From the IMG/VR virus record IMGVR_UViG_3300034524_000192, positions 1 through 34,980 of that record: DNA of 34,980 nt. One strand, 5' to 3'. The position numbers and the translations under genes were made by a program. This document shows, one piece after another, positions 1 to 8,956 of this stretch. The DNA comes from a virus. The notes under the pieces are model-generated. The model was not told where the DNA came from, made no database searches, and saw nothing but the letters and a program-made list of their open reading frames with translations. Numbering within the stretch: position 1 is the first letter of the stretch; the number at the start of each line of letters is the position of its first letter.

Positions 1-144
1 CATCTCATGTCTTATAAGATTTCCAAGCGGCGTAGCTTCAAAAGTCTGCCTTAAAAATGTTCTGGACTGTTCAGGATTAAGCAGTCCAGCAGTAACATCG
101 GCTGTACTTAATGCTGATTTAATAATAGTGCTATTAGTTTTCAT
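1..144 (-). CDS. Major capsid protein, N-terminal part (cut by window edge)
   Basis: The reading frame stays open from an ATG at 144 to the window edge, giving 48 residues that include LNPEQSRTFLRQTFEATPLG. It has a strong AGGAGGATGAGAAAAC leader before the ATG. The position directly after an XkdF-type protease is where the major capsid gene sits in PBSX-like head operons, and the N-terminus resembles clostridial phage major capsid proteins. The gene continues to the left, so length and fold cannot be judged. The protein would be the shell subunit of the procapsid, processed or assembled with the help of the upstream protease/scaffold. The assignment rests mainly on gene order. Confidence 0.7.
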   Translation of the reverse strand, partial: MKTNSTIIKSALSTADVTAGLLNPEQSRTFLRQTFEATPLGNLIRHEM

Positions 145-165
145 GTTTTCTCATCCTCCTTTAAA

Positions 166-1530
166 TTAAAGAATTCCTGTAAGATAGTGGGACTCACTTT
201 TTTTAACCTGACTGGGTTCTCCATTCAGGTTTGTTGCAATGCCTTTGGCTTTCAAAACTGCCGAAAGTTCTTTTCTGACTATCTCGGTAATATCATCTTT
301 GGTCAGTTTCTCTTCCTCTTTCGCAACAGCTTCTTCCTCTTCATCACCGAGTGCCTTTTTGATTTCCGCAGCAATAACCTCTTGAATATCCCCTTTGGTT
401 ATCACTTCATCCTTTGTTTCATCTTTTGCTGTTGATGCTGCAGACTTTTCAATCTTCTTCTCGGTACCTGATTCCATAGCTTTTTTGATTTCTTCCTGAA
501 TCATTGTTCTGATATCTTCAGCCTTCACGATATCATCCTCCTTCTCTCCTTCAGAGTTTTTATTTATTTGTTCGTCTCCTTCATCTTCATCAAACTGAGA
601 GGCGAATTCACTTAATGATTGAACAATCTCATTAAGCTTAGCTTTGTTTGAAGCACTCATCTTCTTGCCGGCCTTTCTGATAGGCTTGTCGGTAAGAAGT
701 GCTTTAACAACGCTTTGCTCTGTCAATACATCCATGATGATTTCTGAGAATTCTTCCAAAGCACTTTTGATTGCAGCTTCATCAGTCTCATATTCCCATC
801 TGTCAGTATTCCAGTTATACTTATAAAGCAAATCTTCCAGAGTATAAAAAGCTGTCCAAAAGCGGGTGCTCTTTATACTTGCATTGTACTTATCTTTCAT
901 GGCTCCTTTTTCGACCACATCAAAGCCAAGGGCTTCAGCAAGTTTCTTGAATAGGCCTTTCTTTTCAGTGTCGGTATTCATTGCATCATCATCTCCTTTC
1001 TCACCGGATTTCTTTTGTATGCTGTTCAAATCCACATTTTCATCACTGTATTTACCGACACCCCCCATAGAGAACCCCGTAATCTCACCCTTTTGAACCT
1101 TATCCCATATCTCTGGATCGGAAATTTCAACTGTTAATAACCAGGTACCTTTCTTGATTTCTTGCCCTTCAATATTTTCATCAGACTTAGTAACCCAATT
1201 TTCAACAACAGTTGCATTAGACAATTCCTCAAAACTATGCTGAATATCAACTTTATCACCGTTTTTTGCAAACCAGTATGCAGCCTTTGTTATTTCTTCC
1301 TCGGTCATAAAGTTCCCATGGGAATCTTCAACCATTGGCTCATACACTATTCCTGTAATATAGTGGTTTTCATTATCCACCTTCAGGATTCGGCCGAAAG
1401 TAGTAAAGTTTACCTCACCTTTTTCCGCCTTGGTAATAAGGAACTGCTTCTTATTAGCTGCCTTATCAACAAGGGATACAAAAGAGATTTTTGCATCTGT
1501 GATTTCATAGGCTTTCTCCACTTTTCCCAA
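166..1530 (-). CDS. XkdF-like prohead serine protease with scaffold-like C-terminus
   Basis: This 454-residue protein has an N-terminal XkdF-type (peptidase S78 family 2) protease domain, roughly residues 1-175. Likely catalytic residues are His98 in VDIQHSF and Ser154 in GFSMGG. The rest is highly acidic and lysine-rich, with three repeated blocks of the type EDIRTMIQEEIKKA, GDIQEVIAAEIKKAL and DDITEIVRKELSAVL. These look like coiled-coil scaffold segments, so protease and scaffold appear to be one protein. A GTG at 1539 lies inside the ribosome binding site AGGAGGTGAGAACG, so the TTG at 1530, with 8-nt spacing, is the better start. The gene lies 21 bp upstream of the capsid start and probably matures the procapsid. 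Confidence 0.85.
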   Translation of the reverse strand: MGKVEKAYEITDAKISFVSLVDKAANKKQFLITKAEKGEVNFTTFGRILKVDNENHYITGIVYEPMVEDSHGNFMTEEEITKAAYWFAKNGDKVDIQHSFEELSNATVVENWVTKSDENIEGQEIKKGTWLLTVEISDPEIWDKVQKGEITGFSMGGVGKYSDENVDLNSIQKKSGEKGDDDAMNTDTEKKGLFKKLAEALGFDVVEKGAMKDKYNASIKSTRFWTAFYTLEDLLYKYNWNTDRWEYETDEAAIKSALEEFSEIIMDVLTEQSVVKALLTDKPIRKAGKKMSASNKAKLNEIVQSLSEFASQFDEDEGDEQINKNSEGEKEDDIVKAEDIRTMIQEEIKKAMESGTEKKIEKSAASTAKDETKDEVITKGDIQEVIAAEIKKALGDEEEEAVAKEEEKLTKDDITEIVRKELSAVLKAKGIATNLNGEPSQVKKSESHYLTGIL

Positions 1531-1595
1531 CGTTCTCACCTCCTTTCATGGGGTAATTGGCAATAAAAAAAGCGTATTTTATTAAACACGCCATT

Positions 1596-1961
1596 TTACC
1601 TCCTTGTAATGCGAATTGCAGATTTTTTATCTAATCTCTCAAGCATTGCTACAGTGTATGGCTTAAACTGAATGATTTCATCCATAGATTTATAGCACCA
1701 CACCGTAACCTCGTTATATTTTCCTGTATCAAGTTCTTTAAACATCCTTAATAACTGAGCATCAGTCACACCAGCAGGAACAATAACCCGATAATTAATC
1801 CTCTTTACCCTTTCGTAGTTTGCTTCGTCTGAATTAACCACAGCAAAGCCTGACGGGCTATGTATGGCTTTTTCTACATCTGCAGGTGTGTTTATATATC
1901 CATGCTTATTAACAATTGATGACGGCTTTCTCCTGAAGGCAGAGGATAAAAATTTTAACAT
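1596..1961 (-). CDS. Small unknown head-region protein with a domain shared with the 32827-33225 gene
   Basis: I do not recognise a family for this 121-residue soluble protein. It starts at an ATG behind AAGGAGGTCTTACT. Its C-terminal half, residues 57-120, aligns by eye with residues 71-131 of the membrane-anchored protein encoded beside the integrase. Shared blocks are RVIV, TDxQLL, KYxEVTxW, YKS, YxVAMxER and ITR, about half identical over the core. It lies between the Mu F-like head protein and the protease, where small head or decoration proteins often occur. The cross-similarity to a lysogeny-region gene argues against a purely structural job. Its function is unknown. Confidence 0.75.
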   Translation of the reverse strand: MLKFLSSAFRRKPSSIVNKHGYINTPADVEKAIHSPSGFAVVNSDEANYERVKRINYRVIVPAGVTDAQLLRMFKELDTGKYNEVTVWCYKSMDEIIQFKPYTVAMLERLDKKSAIRITRR

Positions 1962-1973
1962 AGTAAGACCTCC

Positions 1974-2924
1974 TTATTCTATTCCTGCTTTAGCTCTGTT
2001 TTTGGCATCAAGTTCAGCTTCCCACAAAGCATTATCTTCTTCTATTGCTTGTTGCTGAAGCTTTCTTCTTTCTTCTATTGGTAAACCAAAAATATCGTCG
2101 TTGACAATAGCTCGATGCACACAATGACAATTAACACGCTCTGAAGCAGGCAGAGAAATATCTCGTGGGAACATGGCCTCATAGGTCCCGGTCGGTGCAT
2201 ATATGACAAACGGTTCATTCTTTTTAACGATTGTACCATCCATAGCTTGATGATGTGGCCTAGGTTTTATTTTGTACTCTCCGGTATGTTTCCACTCCTT
2301 CCGGTCTACTGCTGGACTCTGCCTTATAGCTTCCTCTTGGGAGTAAGAATGAGCTGTCAGCATTTCTGTAATAGCAGTAGCTCTTGCCCGTTTACGGCTA
2401 AACCCATAACTGTCCATGAGTTTTTCCATCACCTGCTGAACACTATCTCCATTTTCAAGGCCTTTATTGAGAATTCGCTCAAGTTCTTCATGTGATCCGA
2501 GCTTCATTATTCTGCCAAGCTCTTCGCTCCAGCTTTTTATCCAGTCAGATGTCCTTTCACTGAACATGGAAAAAGCTAAATCTTTATCTATTTGCTTGAT
2601 GTATGAGTCTGTCAAGCTACGAAGTGCTTTTTCAAATATGTCTTTGAAAACCTCAGCCAGTTTCTCATCAGTCAAGTCTCCCTCTAAAAGATTCGGCATA
2701 ATGTTGTTTATTGCAGTTTCAAGGTCAACTCCTTCTATCTCTCCAAGGAAATACTCCAATTCCTGCTCAAGAATTTCCGCTATGGCATCCTCAAGGCTGT
2801 TTATATTTTCGACGGTTTCCGAAGCATTAAGATAACCTTCCTCATTGAGCCTGTCGGTTAAGTCGTCATCAGCCTTGCTTATGTAAGTATCAAGAGCTTT
2901 TATCAATGTCTCAAACTCATTCAT
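1974..2924 (-). CDS. Phage Mu F-like minor head protein
   Basis: The protein has 316 residues. The N-terminal 160 residues are acidic and helical. The C-terminal part matches the Mu gpF / SPP1 gp7 head morphogenesis domain: an arginine-rich helix around 175-190 leading to TEMLTA, then RPHHQAMDG at 222-230 and the ending PASERVNCHCVH at 259-270, where this family carries a Cys-x-Cys. These proteins are minor head components bound near the portal, needed for head assembly or DNA ejection. The start ATG overlaps the portal stop codon by 4 bp (ATGA), so the two are translationally coupled. The order terminase, portal, F protein, protease, capsid is classical. Confidence 0.88.
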   Translation of the reverse strand: MNEFETLIKALDTYISKADDDLTDRLNEEGYLNASETVENINSLEDAIAEILEQELEYFLGEIEGVDLETAINNIMPNLLEGDLTDEKLAEVFKDIFEKALRSLTDSYIKQIDKDLAFSMFSERTSDWIKSWSEELGRIMKLGSHEELERILNKGLENGDSVQQVMEKLMDSYGFSRKRARATAITEMLTAHSYSQEEAIRQSPAVDRKEWKHTGEYKIKPRPHHQAMDGTIVKKNEPFVIYAPTGTYEAMFPRDISLPASERVNCHCVHRAIVNDDIFGLPIEERRKLQQQAIEEDNALWEAELDAKNRAKAGIE

Positions 2925-4480
2925 TCCGACACCTTCTCCTTCTCCCGGCTCATTTTTTGGAGCAGTTTTTTGACTTCCTTCATAATAACAACAATGTCAT
3001 CTTCCTTTGAGTCCATAGCCTTTTTGATAGCCTGGTCTATCTGTTCAGTTATGCTTTGACCGGTACTAGAAGATGAATTTATTTGAGTTTTGGTAACTGC
3101 AAGCGGAATATCTCCCCATTCTTCCTTATACGGCTCTGCAACCCTCCCAAGAGTTTCAAGAGTAATTTCTTTTGCAGTATTTGGTGTCAATCCTCCTGCA
3201 CGTTCAGTTATATTTAGAATTTTGAAGATATCATCAGGATTTGTAATATCCGGAGCTTTGAAATAAACTTCCACATATTTAAACTGATAGCAGTTAAGAA
3301 GCTTGTTGTTGATGGTCCATGCAAGGCTTTTGCGTTCAGGAATAAACACCTGTTTTTCTGTTACTTCCATGGCAGTCTGAGCAGTTGCTCTGTTAAAGTC
3401 TGTGGTATAGCCAGTATACAGATCCGGTAACCGGAATGCTGACTGCACCTTTTTACGGGAATTCTCAAGGTAATCCTGGAAGAGTTCATCTTTTTGCAGA
3501 ATAGAAGCCATATCCTTTACTTCAACAGATGGTGTCTTTTCAGCTTCAAAATCTACCTTGTTTTCATTCTCTTCAACCTCGAGCACAAGAAAAGCATGCT
3601 GCCCAGCTTCACCTTTTATATCGTTCATGTATTCTTTTAGCTTTGTGAAGCTATCATCGGACAGTGCCCCGCCTTTAACAATAATCATCAAAGGTGTATG
3701 TCTTCCTTCAGAAAAATAGTTATTATTAAGATTTTCCGCTTTCCTTGCCCCATCTACACTTAAAACCTGCCCTATCCACCGGACCGTACCATAGTCGCTG
3801 GTACCAATGGCGAATTCAAGTATCTCATTGGCTTGGTATTCAAGCTCCAGTTCATCAACATATTCGCCATTTCTTTTATCCATGATCCGAGGGTCGCCCA
3901 TCTCTTTAAAGTATACAACCTTGCCGTTCTTCTCCTGCTTGTATTTGCAGAATTTCTTCAAGCGTTTTATAGGCATACCTTTATAGAAATATTCAACTTC
4001 AACCGCTGGGTCAAGAGCTGCAGTCTTTCTTATAGATGGAGTATCTTTGATGAACTCTATCTGAGTAACCTCTCCCGCAATATTCCTGATAACTTCAAGA
4101 TATGCTATTCCATAAGTTTCTCTTGCCTCAATAAGATCTTCAAATACTTCTTTGGTATCCATATCCATGTTGAGCAAGTCAATAATGCTAACCGCCTTTT
4201 CATATTCCGTAGCCATCTCTTCAGTTTCTTCAATGTCATCCTTGTATTTTATCCCAATACCAAAGCCTGCAATATTATCTTTATAGGCTCTGATACACTG
4301 AGGCAGGATAGTAGAATGATCTACCATATCTTTTAAACCCTGCAAATCTACCGAAGGTTGAAGCCATATTAGAGAGTTGTTATCGTTAATTGTATTTGAC
4401 TCGGCAGCTTTCTTAACAGGCTTGTCACTAGCTTTTATGATTTTTGCTGATATGGTTGGTTTAGTTTTTTCATTGCTCAA
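2921..4480 (-). CDS. Phage portal protein, PBSX-like family
   Basis: This 519-residue protein follows the large terminase and precedes the F-like head protein, the invariant portal position. The N-terminal third contains the portal-typical NNDNSLIWLQPSVD-like entry and SxILPQCIRAYKDNIAG. The central region runs through GRHTPLMIIVKGGAL to RLPDLYTGYTTDFNRATAQ, a stem/clip signature seen in PBSX-type portals. The C-terminus is a charged tail of about 80 residues. The dodecameric portal forms the DNA channel and docks the terminase. The start is TTG at 4480, overlapping the terminase stop (TTGA), behind AAGGAGATGATAAAGC. The C-terminal extension is longer than in minimal portals and may contact the scaffold. 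Confidence 0.92.
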   Translation of the reverse strand: MSNEKTKPTISAKIIKASDKPVKKAAESNTINDNNSLIWLQPSVDLQGLKDMVDHSTILPQCIRAYKDNIAGFGIGIKYKDDIEETEEMATEYEKAVSIIDLLNMDMDTKEVFEDLIEARETYGIAYLEVIRNIAGEVTQIEFIKDTPSIRKTAALDPAVEVEYFYKGMPIKRLKKFCKYKQEKNGKVVYFKEMGDPRIMDKRNGEYVDELELEYQANEILEFAIGTSDYGTVRWIGQVLSVDGARKAENLNNNYFSEGRHTPLMIIVKGGALSDDSFTKLKEYMNDIKGEAGQHAFLVLEVEENENKVDFEAEKTPSVEVKDMASILQKDELFQDYLENSRKKVQSAFRLPDLYTGYTTDFNRATAQTAMEVTEKQVFIPERKSLAWTINNKLLNCYQFKYVEVYFKAPDITNPDDIFKILNITERAGGLTPNTAKEITLETLGRVAEPYKEEWGDIPLAVTKTQINSSSSTGQSITEQIDQAIKKAMDSKEDDIVVIMKEVKKLLQKMSREKEKVSE

Positions 4481-5925
4481 GCTTTATCATCTCCTTTCTT
4501 TCGGTCTTTTAGAGCCACAGGCAAGCATAATAAAAGAACACAGTCTGCTTCATCAGGACTGGATAATCCACGCTTCTTCATATCTTCCTTGCTTTCCACC
4601 TTGATTTTACTGTTATCTGTCATGGTGTATTTACGGCATGAAAGCTGTCCAACTAAGTCATTGTCGTTGGGCAATATAAGCTCTACCGGCTTTGGATTTC
4701 CTTCTTCATCCTTATTGCTCAGTAAGCTTTTAACCACATTCATCATGTAGGTAGTTGAATCATAGAAATACTTGTGCTTTATTCTAACGCCGAATTTAAC
4801 CGGTATTACTTCCATCCACCAGTATTGAGAAGGGTTACTCCTTTTTATTTGTCTGAGTCTGTCAACTACTCCACCGCCAACACCACCATCATCAATTTTA
4901 ACGGGTATTTTATATTTGAACCCGTATTTATCGATAAGCATTTGGCCGAGCAATGCAATATCTGCTGCCGTTCTCATGGTGTCCTGTCCATTGAGCTTTT
5001 TATAAAATTCCACCTTCTCGTTTACCTTGAAGCCTATAACTGTTTTATCGTCTCCAAATCTGGCAACATCGCAACCTATGTCAATAGACTCTACAGGCTT
5101 TTCCTCCGGATCACTCATTATGCTGGCTTCGATGAGTGATAAAGGAATAAATACATCATCCTCCTGTAGAGGAAACTTGCCAAAAACTCTGACTCTTACT
5201 ACATTGCTGTCCTTCCCGTATTTGCGTATAAGAGCTTCAATATTCTCTTTATTGGTTCGTGGGCTATCTGCAGCTGAAACAGTATGGCAGCGATATATTG
5301 ATCGGTCTGAGGTATGGCTGTCATAAAAAACACCAGATGTTTTCGTCGGGTTTCCACACATTAGAAGCTTATTATTTTTACCGGAAAGGGTACCGAGTAT
5401 TGCTTCTAAAATTGGATCTGCTACACCGGATGCTTCATCAACAATAAAAAGCATATTGTCTTCATGAAATCCCTGCATGTTTTCGGGTTTGGTTGCTGTC
5501 CTTGCTACTGCAAACCACCTTTTTTCATACCCAATCATATAGATATATGTCTTGGTCCATTTGAGTATATTTGATAACAATGGACTCTTCGACTGCCATT
5601 TTGCAACTTCTGACCATAATACATCATGCAGCTGCTGTCTTGTTGGCGCAGTTGCTACCACCCTTGGGAATGGAAAACAACACAAAAACCACAATAAAAT
5701 AACCGCTTCTACACCGGTCTTGCCAACACCTTGACCGGATTTCACGGTTACTCTGTTATGCTCCACAATATCTTTAAATACTTCCCTTTGCCAGTCATCA
5801 GGAATAAAACTTAAAACCTCTTTTGCAAATAATTCAATGTTTTTACGGTATTCAGGAATCCGCTTCCTGAAAAACTCTCGGCGTGATGTTGGATTATTCT
5901 TCATCTTCTTCATTGCTATCACCAT
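4477..5925 (-). CDS. Phage terminase large subunit
   Basis: The protein has 482 residues. The N-terminal packaging ATPase has a Walker A motif SGQGVGKT at about 63-70, an adenine/arginine region with APTRQQ, and Walker B MLFIVDEASG near 158-167. The C-terminal RNase H-like nuclease begins with IDIGCDVARFGDDKTVIGF, followed by KIDDGGVGGGVVDRL and a final PDEADCVLL, which supply the metal-binding acidic residues. It cuts concatemers and drives DNA into the prohead through the portal. The start is uncertain: ATG at 5925 has a poor ribosome binding site, while ATG at 5913 follows GGTGATAGC. Either overlaps the small terminase gene, so coupling is likely. Confidence 0.95.
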   Translation of the reverse strand: MVIAMKKMKNNPTSRREFFRKRIPEYRKNIELFAKEVLSFIPDDWQREVFKDIVEHNRVTVKSGQGVGKTGVEAVILLWFLCCFPFPRVVATAPTRQQLHDVLWSEVAKWQSKSPLLSNILKWTKTYIYMIGYEKRWFAVARTATKPENMQGFHEDNMLFIVDEASGVADPILEAILGTLSGKNNKLLMCGNPTKTSGVFYDSHTSDRSIYRCHTVSAADSPRTNKENIEALIRKYGKDSNVVRVRVFGKFPLQEDDVFIPLSLIEASIMSDPEEKPVESIDIGCDVARFGDDKTVIGFKVNEKVEFYKKLNGQDTMRTAADIALLGQMLIDKYGFKYKIPVKIDDGGVGGGVVDRLRQIKRSNPSQYWWMEVIPVKFGVRIKHKYFYDSTTYMMNVVKSLLSNKDEEGNPKPVELILPNDNDLVGQLSCRKYTMTDNSKIKVESKEDMKKRGLSSPDEADCVLLLCLPVALKDRKKGDDKA

Positions 5926-6640
5926 CCATTACGCCATGTATCCAATCATTAACCAGGTCATTACCTTTTTGTTCGTCCTCTATCCTCTGTCTTTCAATCC
6001 TCAACTTGTTTAAAGCTTCAATGCACCTGGTCTTCTTGGCTTGTACTCGTGTCAACTCTGCTTCAAGTTTCTGTATAACCTCAAAAATGGAAATGGTACG
6101 GGTGGTAGTTTCAGTCTGCGTCTGGTAATCATCCTGAATGATGTTTCCATCAATCTCAAGCTTTCTCTGAATAACACTCTCTAAAGTCAGTCCGCCTTTC
6201 TTCTCCTTATACTCCGCTATAGTTTTTAGCAATCTGCGCTCTCTGACCGTTAGCAAAGCTATCTGCTCCTGAAGCAATCTCTCCTCTTCATAATTCATGG
6301 CCTGTATCATTTGCATTTCTTCGTCATTGAGTGTGTCCCAATAGATTCTTTCATACAGGCCATGCTTATAATTATTTTTATTTCCTTTAGGAGCTCCATG
6401 ACCTACACCGTTCTTATTTCCGGGTTGTCCTCCCCGTTTTCTTTTGGTAACGTTACTTTTCTTTTTCTCTTCCTCTTTTGGTAACGCTACCTTTTCCCAC
6501 CCGTCCTGACTTTTCCATTTCCGTACCTGTGATTCCGACACTCCGAGTTCTGAGGCTATGTCCTTGAGCAAGCGTTTTTTCCCCGAGGCAAGCCACAGCT
6601 CACGAGCTTTATCTCTGTTAGGACTTCTTGCTCTTGGCAC
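5894..6640 (-). CDS. Phage terminase small subunit, PBSX-like
   Basis: The protein has 248 residues and starts with GTG behind GAGGTGGTGAT. An N-terminal helix-turn-helix (ASELGVSESQVRKWKSQDGW) would recognise the packaging site. It is followed by a basic, glycine/asparagine-rich linker (GGQPGNKNGVGHGAPKGN), a hallmark of the XtmA/YqaS-type small subunits. The second half is a long charged coiled coil suited to ring oligomerisation. It ends in an acidic tail that overlaps the large subunit start. The protein selects phage DNA and stimulates the large subunit ATPase. It is the first head-packaging gene after the ParB/PP-loop cassette, separated from it by 48 bp. Confidence 0.9.
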   Translation of the reverse strand: MPRARSPNRDKARELWLASGKKRLLKDIASELGVSESQVRKWKSQDGWEKVALPKEEEKKKSNVTKRKRGGQPGNKNGVGHGAPKGNKNNYKHGLYERIYWDTLNDEEMQMIQAMNYEEERLLQEQIALLTVRERRLLKTIAEYKEKKGGLTLESVIQRKLEIDGNIIQDDYQTQTETTTRTISIFEVIQKLEAELTRVQAKKTRCIEALNKLRIERQRIEDEQKGNDLVNDWIHGVMDGDSNEEDEE

Positions 6641-6688
6641 ATCACCACCTCATCTCACTTCAATATTCGCTTGAATCTGAAAAAACGC

Positions 6689-7213
6689 TTACATCTTTGT
6701 GATGAACTCTGCGCTACTATAACAATTTACATTTTTTGCCATCATCTTTAAAAAGTCCTCTTTGGAGAAGTTTGATAGTCTGAATATCTCCTCCGGCTTC
6801 ATACCGAGCTGTTTCCCAACTTCCTGAATAGACTTGCCTGATGCCAAAAGGCGTTGCACTATTGCTTTCATAGGCTCCAATAAGTGAGTACCTCTTGCCC
6901 TATTATGGGTTACGGTACCATATATATTACCGCTTTCATCCTCATGCTCAACAATAACAATCGGTACTTTGCCTCCAAGAGCAGAAAAAAGAGGTTCCTC
7001 CCCTGCTACGGTCCACCGGTGAAATCCATCAATTATTGTCATATCAGGCCTTACCACTATAGGAAGTGTCCATCCATTTGCAAGTATAGACTGGGTAAGC
7101 AGCTTCAAATTTTCCTTAGATACCTTATTGGGGTTGTAATCATTAGGCTTTATCTTGTTCCGGTCAACCCACTGCAAGGTTTTAAGCGGTGAAAATAACT
7201 TTTCGTTAATCAA
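6689..7213 (-). CDS. ParB/sulfiredoxin-fold protein (cassette ParB 1)
   Basis: The protein has 174 residues. It opens with a ParB N-terminal-like domain: residues near 20-60 have IKPNDYNPNKV and a helix, then PIVVRPDMTIIDGFHRWTVA, where DGFHR replaces the GERR box of ParB. A short helical C-terminal part (SIQEVGKQLGMKPEEIFRL) looks like the ParB helix-turn-helix. Proteins of this fold can be CTPases, nucleases or nucleotide kinases. Pairing with the adjacent PP-loop enzyme resembles IbrB/IbrA, an E. coli prophage-associated pair that controls eib genes. The start is TTG at 7213, overlapping the upstream stop by 8 bp behind GGAGGAATGACTG. It is the last gene of the cassette. Confidence 0.8.
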   Translation of the reverse strand: MINEKLFSPLKTLQWVDRNKIKPNDYNPNKVSKENLKLLTQSILANGWTLPIVVRPDMTIIDGFHRWTVAGEEPLFSALGGKVPIVIVEHEDESGNIYGTVTHNRARGTHLLEPMKAIVQRLLASGKSIQEVGKQLGMKPEEIFRLSNFSKEDFLKMMAKNVNCYSSAEFITKM

Positions 7214-8360
7214 CAGTCATTCCTCCCTTCTCTGCTTTCTTTGCTTCGGTAATGTATCTACCGAAAATACGTTGATAAAGTGCTCTGAATGTGCGCAATT
7301 TAGGGTCACCTGATATTAATCCTTCGTATATCTCCCTACAGTCATTTTGATTAACTATAGTGTGAACCTGCAGGAAGAAGTTTCGGTACCTGGTAGCAAC
7401 ATATAGTTTATGTTTGGTATCAAAATACTTTTCCATGTTGCCAAACAGCTTTAAAAGCTCTTCTTTATAATCCTTTGGCTTCTCAGTGTTCTCAAGCTGT
7501 TTTCTTTTCTTTGTTCTCCGGCCAAACATTTCACTATCCCAATATAAAGCTGCCAAGTATGCATTTGGTTCCCTGCGTATTATCCGTTCCATCAGGTCCG
7601 GGTAATACTCATTCATTTTTACCAGGCTTTTTGCGGTATCTACCGAGAAAAACTGTGATACTCTTAACTGCCCTTTGGGTATTCCTGACTGCCATAGGTA
7701 AAGATATATGTCCGGTATTTCAACTCTTTGCTCTTTGAGGTAAAGCCATACATCATTATTGGTCCAATCATAAATCGGAAATATCTGCTTTTTATTTGTT
7801 ATATTTCTCCCTGACTTTGTCATGGCCGCAATGTTCTGAAGCCTCTGTATAGATTCCGCTGTCCTGATACCGGTTATTGTAATGCCATCAGAGCATATTC
7901 TTGGTAAAAAGTCCTGATACGCATCTTTTCTTGGGAATAGTAGCGGGTGGCTTCTAATGGCAAAAGAAGGTGGCTGCCTTACCCATACATCCTGCTTTTC
8001 ACTATCCCAGCATATAAAAGTTTCATCATTGGACAGCTCATTAAAGCAGTTGAAATGTTTTACCTCCAGGCAGAACCATTCAAACTTGGCTCCCACAAGC
8101 ATAAACTTCTTTCTCCAGTTCATTACAGTTTTTTCTATACATGGGAATATTGCTTCCTCATCTATATACTGCACTGTCAGTTGGCTAGGGTCTATCTGTC
8201 CCTGTTGGATCAGGTTAAGCACCAGTTGTCCCATGCACAGGCTGTCTTTCCCTCCGGAGAATGACATATAAACAGGCAGCCCATTTCCGAATACATTTTT
8301 AATCCGGATTTCGGCTGCCTTTACTACGTTAATGCTGGCTTCACATCTTTTTATAGCCAA
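7206..8360 (-). CDS. IbrA-like PP-loop (PAPS-reductase-fold) enzyme, DUF3440-type
   Basis: The protein has 384 residues. An ATP-pyrophosphatase loop SGGKDS at 35-40 is followed by TGIRTAESIQR and FPIYDWTNNDVWLYL, the arrangement of phosphoadenosine phosphosulfate reductase-fold enzymes. The long helical C-terminus after about residue 250 matches the IbrA/DUF3440 type rather than assimilatory CysH. The CysH catalytic ECGxH/CGLH-type ending is absent, so sulfate reduction is unlikely. Adenylation of a substrate, as in DndC or tRNA-thiolating enzymes, is more plausible. The start is TTG at 8360, overlapping the upstream ParB-like gene by 10 bp. The exact substrate is unknown. Confidence 0.85.
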   Translation of the reverse strand: MAIKRCEASINVVKAAEIRIKNVFGNGLPVYMSFSGGKDSLCMGQLVLNLIQQGQIDPSQLTVQYIDEEAIFPCIEKTVMNWRKKFMLVGAKFEWFCLEVKHFNCFNELSNDETFICWDSEKQDVWVRQPPSFAIRSHPLLFPRKDAYQDFLPRICSDGITITGIRTAESIQRLQNIAAMTKSGRNITNKKQIFPIYDWTNNDVWLYLKEQRVEIPDIYLYLWQSGIPKGQLRVSQFFSVDTAKSLVKMNEYYPDLMERIIRREPNAYLAALYWDSEMFGRRTKKRKQLENTEKPKDYKEELLKLFGNMEKYFDTKHKLYVATRYRNFFLQVHTIVNQNDCREIYEGLISGDPKLRTFRALYQRIFGRYITEAKKAEKGGMTVD

Positions 8361-8956
8361 ATCTGCTCACCACACTTTGGACAGATAACATACCTTTTTA
8401 TATCTGCCGTTTCTACCTCATCCTCCTGTATATCTGATATAGAATTATTGTCCGTGTTGCCGGCATTTTCAATAAGAGCTTCTTTTTTAGCTGAATTACT
8501 CCTTATGCTTTCAATCTCTTTTTCATCAAGGGTACCGTATTGAGAAAGCTTCTCTGTTACTTCCTCTGCCTCCGCTACCATTGATTTTAAGATTTCCTCA
8601 TCAAAGCCGGGAATATCCAAATCGTTTCCGAGCTCTTCTAAAAAAGCATTTAGTGTATCAAGGTTTTCAATCCCCAAGCTGAATATTTTATTATCCGCAA
8701 TCATAAGCTTTTTCTTCTGATTCTCTGTCAATCCTTCCATCCGGTAAACATCAACCTGGCTTATGCCTGCTTTTTTTAATGCCATAACCAGGCCATTTCC
8801 CGCCAGTATCGTATTGTTCTCATCAATAACTACCGGCCGGATTTGCCCAAACATTTTAATGCTTCTTACAAATTCCTCAATCTGCTTTTCTGTATGAATG
8901 CGTATATTCCGCTCAGGGGTACGAAGGTCCTCAATGTTCATCTTTGTTATTTTCAT
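8351..8956 (-). CDS. ParB/sulfiredoxin-fold protein with C-terminal CxxC tail (cassette ParB 2)
   Basis: The protein has 201 residues. Residues 1-95 form a ParB-like domain: LRTPERNIRIHTEKQIEEFV, then IRPVVIDENNTILAGNGLVMALKKAG, the motif used by phage and IbrB-like ParB proteins, then LTENQKKKLMIADNK. The middle is acidic and probably disordered. The last residues, YVICPKCGEQIWL, are half a zinc ribbon, so the protein may dimerise around a metal or complete a site with a partner. It is distinct from the second ParB protein of the cassette, which has no Cys tail. The ATG overlaps the preceding stop by 4 bp. Confidence 0.85.
   Translation of the reverse strand: MKITKMNIEDLRTPERNIRIHTEKQIEEFVRSIKMFGQIRPVVIDENNTILAGNGLVMALKKAGISQVDVYRMEGLTENQKKKLMIADNKIFSLGIENLDTLNAFLEELGNDLDIPGFDEEILKSMVAEAEEVTEKLSQYGTLDEKEIESIRSNSAKKEALIENAGNTDNNSISDIQEDEVETADIKRYVICPKCGEQIWL

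Noticed and set aside
3833-4336. + strand open frame of 167 codons
   Set aside because: It is antisense to the portal gene, which has clear family features.
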